Part shown: piece after piece, positions 1-10,038 of the stretch
Layout of the letters: the number at the start of each line of letters is the position of its first letter
How positions within the stretch are numbered: position 1 is the first letter of the stretch
Origin: Penelope pileata
Lineage: Eukaryota; Chordata; Aves; Galliformes; Cracidae
DNA: 64,000 bases
Reading direction: 5' to 3'
NCBI GenBank assembly: GCA_013396635.1
Contig: WBMW01005650.1
Location: 3,295,601 to 3,359,600 of the forward strand
The notes under the pieces: generated by a model
What the model saw: the letters and a program-made list of their open reading frames with translations, nothing else
What the model was told of the DNA's origin: nothing
Database searches by the model: none
Position numbers and translations under genes: made by a program

Positions 1-37
1 AAAAAAAAAAGAAAAGAAAGAAAGAATGAAAGAAAGA
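1..37. repeat. A-rich / (GAAA)n simple repeat
   Basis: The window opens with ten A residues followed by an imperfect GAAA/AAAG tract that decays at about position 37. It is low-complexity DNA. It could be the decayed poly(A) end of a retroposon whose body lies left of the window, but that body is not visible. Confidence 0.85.
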
Positions 38-1839
38 CAACTGCTCTGGGTACATCACACACATACAGAGGTCTTCTGGATCATGCAAGTGGAAAATCAC
101 GCAATTTTGTCCTTTTTTTTACGGCATTTAAAAAACACCATCAGGTCATTCTAGCAGGTATCAACTCAGGTTTAAAGGAAGTCTCTTTCCAAGCCCACAC
201 ACACCATCCAATCTTTCAAATCTACTTTGTGACTCTTGCTATTCTAGCTTTTAGATGCCCAAACTTTTTTTGATATCAGCACGATTTTCTTCTCGTGAAC
301 AAACTGATGTCATTACCACTCCTAAGATGAAAGGCAGCTTTTCTTTGGCCTAATCCTCCAACTGATGCTCAGGACAGTTTCTGATGAACTCATCTTAAAA
401 AGTGAGAAAAGAAGGAATCCCACTGCAACTTCAATAAATTTTGCCCTGTATGAAAAACTTGAAATATAAAACAGCCACTCCAGGATTTCAGTTAGAGCAC
501 ACAAGAGTTTGACAGGCCTTCCTTTTGAATTATTGCCTTACTTAGACCCTAAAGAAGCAACCAGTCTTGGAAATTTAGTTTTTACAGTATTTGGACCTGG
601 ACTCCTTTCCAAAAATGCAGTCAAGTTTTCCCCTCTAAGCTGGTCTCAGAGGACGGATGCTGAGCCCAGACATGGCTGCTGGGAGGGAGATGGAGCTGCA
701 TGCACCTCTGATGTGAACGTGCACGTGTGCTGCTGCTCAAAGAGAGAAACACAGCATTGCACCAGGATAGACATCTCTCCTGCTCTCTCCAGTAGTAAGA
801 ATGGAAATGTGTCTGGCTTCCTAGCAAATGCACAGAAGATTCTTCTCAATCGGTAACAGCCAGTTGACTCTATCTCAGTATTTTTCCATTTGCTTCTTAC
901 AAATTAAAATGATGGTCTGTAACAAGATCTCTATCCCATTTTTGCCTCAATGCCACATGCTTCTAGGAGAATAGTCTTTTGACAATAAATTTCTATGAAA
1001 GTTCAACGTGCTTTTAAGTGGCATAATCTTTTTCAGTTGGTGACATGTGAAATATATTTCTGTTCTGCCCAAATGCTGTATTGGAGCTGCGCTATCTAAC
1101 ACTCCTCACATACTTGTGATCACTTTTTTCAGCCTACTTAGATTGCAGAAGAAAAATCACTCAGAGGCATAGATGATATATACCTAAAGGACAGTTAACT
1201 CTTTCTAAGTCCAAAAGCAAATTTGCTGCAAAATAATGAACTTAAGTGACCCCTGCTGACTTCTCAAGGAATGACATTCCATAGGGAGTCCCCTCTATGA
1301 AGAAATGGAGGTACAAAAATTGGTCCATTCTTCAGAATGTTACCGGTCATCTGAAATAATCCTTTGTCTACAGTTTGGGATGATCCATCTCAAAATCAAA
1401 AAGAATAACTGGTCAGATTCAAACCCTTGCAGGAGACACACAGTTAATCTGTTGGGTTTTTTTTGTTTGTTTGTCTGTTTTCCAGGAGTATTACAGTTAA
1501 GCATAGCTGGAATATGGACACATTGAATTTGCTCGCATATCTTGCTGGTGCCTTCTGGCCTTCTGCATGATGTAAGGGGCTAATAAGACGTGACAGCACT
1601 TGATGTCAGATGGGCTGTCTCTGCCTTGTTTAATCACTCTGAGTGGACTGATGCTCAAGCTCAACTTGCCTTGGTTACCAGAGGGATGCTGAAAGCTACT
1701 TCTCAGCTATCACCTCAATCCATCTGTCAACTACACTCTAGCAGACCAACAGCCTCGAACTGGTCTTCTCTATCTAGATGCAATTTTAAATGCAGTCGAC
1801 AAGAAATCTTACATCCCCACCACCTTTTCTCTCAAAGTT
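38..1839. other. Unique non-coding DNA, no gene seen
   Basis: AT-rich single-copy sequence. The open frames at 509-856 (+) and at 621-849 (-) overlap each other in opposite orientation and resemble no family I know, so I treat them as chance ORFs. A polypyrimidine run ending in TTTTCCAG near 1458-1485 resembles a splice acceptor, but no open exon with a donor follows it. Confidence 0.6.
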
Positions 1840-1895
1840 TGAAATCCTGATCCCACTGGAGTCGGTGGGGGCTTTGCCATTGACTTAAATAGATC
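1840..1895 (+). repeat. Ancient amniote interspersed repeat fragment (palindrome-type, 'CATTGACTT' family)
   Basis: The segment reads GAAATCCTGATCCCACTGGA, then a GTCGGTGGGGG stretch, then CTTTGCCATTGACTT. From memory this follows an old repeat common in reptile and bird DNA, whose consensus is roughly a GAAATCCTGGCCCCATTG arm, a central TTTTGCC and an inverted second arm. A second, same-strand relic at 15404-15441 in this window aligns over about 38 bases. I cannot name the family with certainty. Divergence indicates great age. Confidence 0.6.
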
Positions 1896-2150
1896 CAACA
1901 TTACAACTGCAGTGGTCAAGATGGAATAAACACAACTGGATTACTCTCAAAGTCATCAACACTCTAAAATCCTATTAGGTTATAGAGGTATCTTAATGCT
2001 CAAGAGACACTTGGATCTGCAGAGGCTCAGGCATTTAATTCAAAACCCAGGAAGTGTCTAAATGAGGTGGCAGCACTGCTATTGTACTCGTTAAATGCTT
2101 AAACACATGAGTTAGGCTTTCAGCACAAATCATGCTGTTTGGTCCAGTTG
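1896..2150 (+). repeat. Possible continuation of ancient repeat (TTAAATGCTTAAACACATGAG motif)
   Basis: At 2091-2111 there is a run similar to the 'aagcacatgcttaa' and 'acatgagtag' motifs that, from memory, often sit near the CATTGACTT-type repeat in turtle, crocodile and bird DNA. The intervening bases are too diverged for me to show that one element spans the whole stretch. This is a tentative extension. Confidence 0.3.
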
Positions 2151-4900
2151 ACTATAGCACAAACTAGCTCGGGACATCTACATCCCAAACAAAAGAACTG
2201 CAAGTTCAGATGACCTCATCTGCAGTACGGTTATAACCGGTTGATGAAACTTACGCATCAACCACTTACGCTCGTGGTGATGCAAACAGAAAAAGTATTT
2301 TAATTTAAAAGTTAATAAAAAGGTATAACATTCCCATTCAACTTCATTTTCTGTGTTGGTGCTTGCAGAAATCAAAATATTTTATGTGTTGAAAATAATC
2401 AGAGAACATGTCATAAAAAGTATAACACAATCCATTCATAGGCATCTGCTACAAATGGTTTAAGTGCATTTGGGTATTCGTGTACACTGCAACAGCAGAC
2501 AAGCTTTCCTTTTAATTCTTCTTAGACTAGGTGTAAGTGCAAGTTATAACCAAGAATTTAGCACATCCATTCAAATTATACCTAAAGCACTAAATCCAGC
2601 ACAGCAGTAATTTTCTAGTCTTTCATACTTCCCAACTTAATGAAAAGAGACATTAATGTCCCAGCCATAGATTAATTAGATGGAATCATTAAGAGTTATT
2701 TCACAGGCATCTTTTTGCTAACACACATATTATCACTGAATGCTACCAACTCTGTTTGGAAGGTTAATGTTATTTTGGAAGAATATTTACAGTATCGGCG
2801 ATAGAAAACCCAATACCTAAAAAAATATTTTCCACCTGCAGCTATCTGTCATCCATCCCACACAAGCTTTGAAAGCTTTCCACTATCTGTCAAAACACAG
2901 GTTTTGATGCAATAAAGACTATAATTATTGAGCATTTACAAGAAATAATATTTTCCCTCTGGTACGTGTTAGAACGGTTGTTAACATGCAAGTATGAATA
3001 CTAATGCTGCAAGCCCACCTATACTCTTCACAAACGACGAAGACTTTTTTTTTTGAATACTGATATAAAGGAAAGTATAATAAAAGAGCAAGATAAGGCT
3101 GAATACAGGTCTTGAAAAGTAAACGTCAATCAGAATAAGGTTTTCAGAGACATAAGAAGTTGATTTGAAGTAGAGCTTGGAAATAAAGCTGGCAATTAGA
3201 TCCCTGGATATAAACAGCACTTCTTTTGTGTTGAAAAAAAATGATCCCTTTGCAACCAAAACACAAGGCTACAAGATGCGTGAAGGAAACAATACTGAGT
3301 GTGCATCAAAACAATTCTGCAGATGCCATGCTAGCAGATGGCTTAAGCCGGCTGAATTACTGTATAAACATTTAACTGAAAGTTTGATTTTCTAAGTGTG
3401 GAAATTATACAAAACAAAAAGAAAATGATTCTAAGAAGCACTTAAATTAGTAATTTGTAATTTTCTTTGCTAAGTTGGCATAGCTCTGTTACTTTACAAG
3501 AGTCCTTTGAAGAGGAAATTCTGGAAATCTCTGAAAGAAATTGCACACCATAAAAGGGAGCTCATACAAACACACAAAATGAAGCGAGACACTTAAAGGT
3601 AAATATATACCTTCCCACTGCTGTTGCAGCTAGAAGCCATTCCAACTCCAAGTTAATAAAAATCAAAACCCCTCCCCACTCTCCATTTCCTCCTCCTTGT
3701 GCAGATAACAAAGGCTGAGGCTCTGTTTATATCTCAGCAGCTTCCACAGCAGCCCCTTGGTGTGTCACTGGGGCTCAGTTGTAATACACGGGCAGGAAGG
3801 GCACGAAGAAAGGCGATTTGTGCAGAGATACCTTCAACAAATACCAATCAGGAGGCGGAAAGAGAAAAATATACAGGAAAAGGGAGAAGAACTAATGCAG
3901 AAATAATGAGGCTTCTTGAGACAGGGTACAGCCTGAATGAAACGGAGAACTGCTGTTGTATGAATGGCTTTGGGCTGCACGTGTCTCAGATGATGTTTTC
4001 TATCATTTTGCAAAGGAATACCAGTGCAAAACAGGAGCCTGACAATGGACATCCTACCCTGCTTTACTGAATGTCAAAGCAATCTACCCTCAGCTTTGCC
4101 CAAGAGTGACAGTTTTTCTTCTGGCATTAGTGGTGCGTGGCTGGACCCCACAAGGCTCCAGCACTGAGCACTGTGACAACACCAAAGCTGAATCTTTAAC
4201 CGCCGTGCACAGCAGCACCGTGGGCATGAGTCTGCACAACCTCCTCTTTGGACTAATCCACAGCAAACAGATGCACTACTCTGCTTATGCTGCACGTGCT
4301 TAGACTTCGTCACTCCACCTCAGGAGAATAACTGTCCTCGCATTCCTTGCTCCTGTGAAGTCATTATTTGCTACTTCAGAACCAAGACGGCAAATATGCC
4401 AGGTGCAGATAGTACTAACAGCAGAGTAAGTCAACTTTATCCGCAAATCCTCTGCTTTACCAGTTGTCCACATTTCAAATTCCTCACTTGGTATAATCAA
4501 GAAGAGCAAATAACTCCTCCTTTAAACATCTTTATTGTGCCAGGGTCAAAATAAATTAACATCCTACTTACATAGAATCACAGAACATACATCCTTACAC
4601 AGAGCAATTTCTCATAGCCTCTTCACCTTGATCTTTACTCTTTCTCTTCCAGTTTATTCCCTTGCTCATAATTCCTTTCCTACTAGTTCATCCATTCCAA
4701 ATCAACCACCCTCCTGCTCCAGATCCCTGATATTGCACCACAGAGAACCTGGAAATCAAATTGATGTAAGAATCATTATGGTAGCTAATGCACACCTTAT
4801 CCCAATGGCTAACAGTTTTAAGTCTTATAATCAAAATTTTGTTCTCGCTACCTTATGCCTGATGCTGACCTCAGAGAGGCAAAAGGGTGAGAAAATCCCT
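2151..4900. other. Unique non-coding DNA, no gene seen
   Basis: AT-rich unique sequence. The longest open frame is at 3699-4070 (+, 123 codons). It starts at a canonical ATG, but it overlaps an antiparallel frame at 3834-4052, and its translation shows no recognisable domain. A pyrimidine-rich tract near 3668-3702 precedes it. I see no RNA gene or mobile element. Confidence 0.55.
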
Positions 4901-4946
4901 TCTTGACTGCAGCCCATGGGAAGCTCTGGGTTCCGAGGACTGGTGA

Positions 4947-4960
4947 TTTAATTAATTAAA
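4947..4960. promoter_or_regulatory. Perfect 14-bp palindrome of overlapping TAAT homeodomain cores
   Basis: TTTAATTAATTAAA is its own reverse complement and holds two overlapping TTAATTAA-type cores, the classic binding form for homeodomain dimers. About 155 bp downstream, at 5113-5120, lies ATTTGCAT, an octamer (POU-factor) sequence. Both are seen directly. Regulatory use is inference, because such AT motifs also arise by chance in AT-rich DNA. Confidence 0.3.
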
Positions 4961-7555
4961 CAGACAGATTTCTATTCTGATTGACTTTAAATAACTTCCC
5001 TTGGCATTTTTTCCCCTTTAATATACTATTGATTGGAAAAGTTTGTGTTTTTCTTCTTTTTTTAAAAAGAAAAAGTTTCATTCTCATGGCCAGATGCAAT
5101 AACAGGATGGTTATTTGCATACGCTGAAAGAACACTTAATTTTTTTGTTGTTTCTAGAGAAAAAGAAATTCAGCCAAGCTTTGCATTCTGGACCAGGCAT
5201 CTCCCTGCAAAGCTCCCTCTCTTTTTTGGGATGACAGAGGTTGGTGTTTCTCCCACCACTGCTGGAGCTAAGATACATGATTATACCCTATAGTTTAGCT
5301 TCCCCAGGGAAATTGGCCAGTTTCACCGCCATCAGGGAGCCCATCCTTCCTACAAGAAAGCTGTGCAAAGAATCAACAGACCCGAGCAGGACAACGGCAC
5401 GCTGGGATTGCTCCGACGAGCTGAGGACAGCAGGGCTGGATGAGCACCATGCACAGAGCTGTGCAGCTCTCCCCACGCTGGAACACAGCACTCAGCCTGC
5501 ACACCAGCTTCCTGACACGTGGGCTCGGAGGTAGCATGCACGAGAACAGACACGAGAGCAACCACAGGCTGATGTGCAGTGACACCGGCGTCATTTACGT
5601 GTCACGTATGCTTAGAGCTCTCTTGGCAATGGAGGGCTATGAAATCCTGTTGTGCAAGGTGCATTGCCTGTGACAACCAAAATTATGAGCAGCACTGCTA
5701 AACTGTGCTTTGACAAGGCTCTTTAATTCATATTATTGACAAAGTTTTACAGAAAAGACATGCATTAATCTTATGATACAAACACCCAGCACAGAAAACA
5801 AAGCCCCTACATTTCTGAACAGCCCAGGCCTTGGTTTAACAAGAGAAATAGATGCTGGTAACACAGTGCAGGCAATCCTAGCTTGTGTTGGTTCGCTGCC
5901 CACGCTCAGCTGAGTCATCCCAGCGGCTCCGCATGAGTAAATGCTTACCAACACGAGGACTGCGATGAATCCCTCCCCAGTTTGGGGCTTAAATTCAACT
6001 TATTCCGAAACCAACAACTACAACAGCGTGGGAGAAAAGAGGATGCCTACCCCTCTGCCTTTCGTACAGCAGCAGATAAAGGCGGATGGCTAGGTATGAT
6101 GAAATGATGCATGATTCTCATTAAGAAAAGAGACAACAGCAGCGGACTTTTTAAAAGTCTATTGGAAAGATGACAGAGCCTTGACCCAGATAAAACTTAG
6201 ATGGTTCTGAAAAGGAAGACTCTTCCCAGCACTGAGTTATGGATGGGGCATCCTCCTACATGCACTCTAGTTTCTTTGGTGTGAGGGACTGGTGTCATCC
6301 ACCTGCTCAGGCTCAAGCTCTTGGGCATCCTGATGTCTACTTGATGTTTAAGTTTCATGCTGCCATGGAACTAAGGATAATTTACTGTGCTAAGAAAGGT
6401 AAATTTCCCCAAATAGATAGGCTGGTTGAAATCACTTTGGGCAGCTAACTTTGATCACATAAGTATGTTCAGAAATCCTTTATTGGCTGCTTCCACGTCA
6501 GGCAGGGCTGTTAGCACAGCAGCCCCACGTCTTGCTGCTCATCATTATCTGTCTGCTAGAGGTTACCACCCTGCGCTATCTGCAGTTTCAGCTGCTCACC
6601 TAATCACTCCAGACTTGTTTCAGTTAAAGACTGCCGTAGCAGAGACCTATTATTTAAGCTGCTGAAGACACCAGGCTTATTTTGCAAGAGCTATGTTAGG
6701 GATTGATCACGCAGACAAGGGTTGCAGCAGTTCTGTCAGAGTCACCATGACGTGCAGCTTGACGTGAGCCAGGGGCAAGAAGCTCTCAGCAGGCACAGCC
6801 CCAGCCAGACGATGAGGCATGAACATCGCCTCACAGCCTGCTCAGATATGTCTGCAACGTTAATGACAACATCCAAAAATCACCCTGGTGGGAATGAGCA
6901 CGTGTGAAAGTTATAGTAAGTTAAGACAATAGCAGCAAAGCTCTTTTTCCAAGAAGGCAATGTAAAGCTGCTTCAGAATGGAGCATTACTGCAAAATGAG
7001 TTTAAAATACGCTGGGCAAACTCCTCCATTTAAGAACTCTTGCACTAAGTTGATGTCTGGTCCTCAGTACTCTAAAATTGTCAATTGCTCATGCTATCTA
7101 CACTATAAAAACAACACTCAGTGCCATGTGGAAGTGAGGAACTTCAGAAAGCGACAACAGGTCATTTTCTGCCGCTATTGGCTTGGGCCGTGGAAGAGCA
7201 CGGATAAAAGTTCAGACTGCTCAAAAGCCCAGAACTCACTTAAAGAGTCAATTGAAGCCATGGCAGAAACATCGTCACCTTCTGTGAATGCTGGGCAAAC
7301 TGAACCAGCACGGTTTGAAGTTGCTTTCTCTTCCTTTCAAATAAAATAGCTTGTGAATTGATTAGAGGTAATAGAATTATTGGATGTTAGCAAGGAAGAG
7401 GATTTAAGGAAGATGTAATGACACCATCAAAGCTTTGTTGGGTTGCTTTTATTAGCCTGAATCAGCTTAGAGCAGTCCTGACACTAAGAGGTTAGAGGAA
7501 GTCTGTTACAGGCTTGCCTATGGGATGAATGCATAACAAAATCCTTCCGTAAGGG
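4961..7555. other. Unique non-coding DNA, no gene seen
   Basis: The stretch 5240-5600 is GC-richer and open in several frames on both strands at once (5241-5534 +, 5288-5594 -). That is the expected result of few stop codons, not coding sequence. The 123-codon frame at 6978-7349 (+) begins with ATG and has no family resemblance that I can see. No RNA gene or mobile element was recognised. Confidence 0.55.
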
Positions 7556-7570
7556 AAAAAAAAAAAAAAA
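7556..7570. repeat. Poly(A) tract (A15)
   Basis: Fifteen consecutive A residues follow AAGGG. There is no recognisable retroposon body upstream and I did not find a target-site duplication, so it is listed as a homopolymer only. Confidence 0.85.
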
Positions 7571-7914
7571 CACCAGAGGCACGTACCAAAAAAGAACGAC
7601 AAGTACAGTACTTTAACAGGGAAAATTTCCTCAGAAAGGAAGCAAGCAATGAGGCTAGGAGAGGAATAAATGGTGTAGAAATGACAATCGCTCTTCAGTC
7701 AGGGCCCATGACTGCACTCACTGCTGATAAGATCCAGCATGTGTCAGTTGTCAAGTGTCTCTTGTCACACTTCAATGTGAACTTTACAGCGAAAGGGGGA
7801 CAAGAGGCAGTGAAGGGGAAAATGGCACGGCTCAGAAGGACTTGTGCACTCAGTGTGAAGCCATTTCAATTTTATATTCTAAAGGACTTTGTAGGTGATC
7901 CCATGAATGCAATT

Positions 7915-8250
7915 ATTCGCACCTAATAAAAGCAACATATGCTAAGACAATTAAAAGATTTTATTATACATCTATCCATTGTATTTAGTTTTAGACAGCA
8001 GATAAACCTAATTTGAAACAAGATGTTTGCAAGGCAGAAAGCAGAAATAATCATGGTCTGTATCTACAAGAATGTTAGTGATTAATTATATTCTTTATAT
8101 AAAAAGGTGAATTAATAGAACCTTCCTCTACTAATGACAATTTCACCTGGCAAATGAACAGCCTAATTACAAAGCTCTCATTAAAACAGCATAACTTTTG
8201 ACTTAAGGCGCCCAGTTTTGGTAAGCGCAGATTTAAGTGATTTTATTATC
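7915..8250. promoter_or_regulatory. AT-rich homeodomain-motif cluster, candidate conserved non-coding element
   Basis: The stretch contains repeated TAAT cores (for example GATTAATTATA near 8081 and CTAATTAC near 8163), several ATTTTATTAT runs, and TTTATATAAAAA near 8094. It has no open frame longer than about 30 codons. Such motif density is typical of, but not specific to, conserved enhancers in gene deserts. This is inference; only alignment to other amniotes would decide it. Confidence 0.25.
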
Positions 8251-9110
8251 CATCAGGAAACGTCTGCGTGCAGACATTCCTGGAAAACAGAAAAAAGTGC
8301 AAAAGAAAAACTCGTGAATACAGGATAAGCTCACGGGTGATGTTTCCTACCAGACCTGGAGTGGAAGCTCAGGCACAGTCAGCCAGTGTGGAAGTGAGTA
8401 AGTCGTGGGTAATTATGGCAAGATTTGCATATGACCGCAGTGACTCCCCTCATTGAGGCAAATGAAGGGTAAAAAGGGACTCTGCTACCGCGAGCCTACC
8501 AGAATTAAGTAGAAATCTAACACTTCATGCATAACTAATACTATTGTGCCACCTAAAATCTCCTACACAGAGCAAACAGCAGTTGTGGATGGGCTCAACC
8601 CATCCCAGCTCCACAAGGGAGGGGTATCGAAGGCAGATACTGCATGTGAGAAAACTCACTGAGAACTGTCCCTTTTTCCTTTTGCCAAATGAGTGGTGTC
8701 AGAAGACAGTTTCTGTATGATGTTCGACTTGAAATCACAGCCCTGGAATGATAAACTGCAGATAAAGCGCACTAGTTGCGGAACGAATTTTTAGTCCTCT
8801 TCACAATCCTAAATGGAGTCAAAGGGAGAATTTGTAAACCACTGCCAAAGGCTACCAACCTTTCAGGGCTGGTAGCTAGTTCACTAAATTCATGTCAAAA
8901 ATACTGTAAAAATCCAGTATCAGAGGAAGATAAGAGGAAAGGACACAGGTAAAAAAGAAGGTACATTTCTTTGTAGGAGAAGAAGGAGCATTTCTTTGGT
9001 CCCCTATCGTGTCCTGGGTCAGGTAAAAACTTGATCTGTATGGTAAGGCCCATCCCCAGAGCATGAAGACGAGCTTCTAACTGAAGAGGAAAATAGATTA
9101 AGATTAAAAA
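8251..9110. other. Unique non-coding DNA, no gene seen
   Basis: Single-copy sequence with two 62-codon frames (8268-8456 +, 8876-9064 -) that show no protein features. An A-rich stretch (9092-9110) abuts the CR1 end that starts at 9111. Confidence 0.55.
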
Positions 9111-9239
9111 TCATAGAATCATAGAACGGTTTGGGTTGGAAGGAACCTTAGAGATCATCTTGTTCCAACCCCCCTGCTATGGGCAAGGACACCTCTCACT
9201 AGACCAGCTTGCTCAAAGCCCCATCCAGCCTGGCCTTGG
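9111..9239 (-). mobile_element. CR1: CR1 LINE 3' end, truncated
   Basis: CR1 is the dominant non-LTR retrotransposon of birds and moves by target-primed reverse transcription. Copies usually carry only the 3' end. Read on the plus strand this piece starts with two copies of the TCATAGAA unit, the reverse complement of the CR1 terminal repeat. It continues through GGTTTGGGTTGGAAGGAACC, a GTTCCAACCCCCCTG segment and GCTCAAAGCCCCATCCAGCC, all CR1 hallmarks. The element therefore points left, with its 3' terminus at 9111, and is cut off near 9239. It is only about 130 bp, carries no reverse transcriptase sequence and cannot move. The close fit to the usual bird sequence suggests a moderate age. 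Confidence 0.95.
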
Positions 9240-9978
9240 CTTTCAGTCCTTAAGATAATTCCTCTTCACAATTTAACCATACAATATCTCATGTACAAAT
9301 CCACCAGAGACATTTCTTCTGTGCTCATTACAGTTTATGGAAACACCAGTAAACTCAGTGCTACAGTTTTATGCTCCAAACATCATTCTCTGTAGTCACC
9401 TTCAGCAAGAATGAGAAATTATGAAACACACACCAGGAGAGTGCTCGGATTCGCATGCTTTTTACCTCAAAAAAAGTGCCACAGTTGCTGAGTGCACATT
9501 TGTAAATACTAATTTAATTAATGAGGTGGAACAGAGAAGGTACCTCAGCCTGATAACCATCAGCTACTTCCCCACCAGCACTCGAACATTTGTGGAGTGA
9601 AAATATCACCAAAGATCTAGCTCATTTGGAACAGGTCTCTAACAGATATTGAACAGCACCCTGTCATAAGCACAGTTACAAAATACTTGTAAACCCCATG
9701 TAACACAGACCCTTTGCCTGGCTGCTGGTACCAAGAAGTTTTTTATATTTAATCTCTAGACTCCACCAGGCTATTTTCCCGTCTTGTCCCATGGAGACAC
9801 TCCAGCGATCCCAGGAAATAAAGACCCCTTCCTGTAGTGACATGGACCTTTACAGAATACTAAAAACCAGATTTTCTTCAAAGGTTATAAAAAACCTCTT
9901 TTTGGAAGCACCTCAAGTGTACACACTGAACTTTTAAACTTTTTTATTTTCTTGATGCTGGCAGACTTTTTTTTCTTC
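9240..9978. other. Unique non-coding DNA with one AATAAA signal
   Basis: AT-rich unique sequence. A plus-strand AATAAA hexamer lies at 9817-9822 and is followed by AGACCCCTTCC. No upstream gene was found that could use it. I considered an LTR reading of 9700-9860, but no terminal repeat pair or primer-binding site was seen. Confidence 0.5.
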
Positions 9979-10038
9979 TTTTAATAAAGTCGCAATCTTC
10001 TACCCTCCTCCCTTGCGGGAAGAGTCTCTTTATTAAAA
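9979..10038. other. Stem-loop with poly(A) signals on both strands
   Basis: TTTTAATAAAG at 9979-9989 is matched by its exact reverse complement CTTTATTAAAA at 10028-10038, giving an 11-bp perfect stem around a 38-base interval. A second short stem (TCTTC 9996-10000 with GAAGA 10019-10023) can form inside. Each outer arm carries AATAAA, one on each strand, so transcripts from either direction would meet a poly(A) signal. No gene end is visible on either side, so a role as a bidirectional transcript terminator is only inference. Confidence 0.4.

Noticed and set aside
1458..1500. Splice acceptor with following exon
   Set aside because: The pyrimidine tract and CAG are present, but stops follow soon in the frames checked and no donor was evident.
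9700..9860. Solo LTR of an endogenous retrovirus
   Set aside because: An AATAAA and a pyrimidine-rich stretch are present, but no TG...CA terminal pair, target duplication or known LTR sequence was seen.
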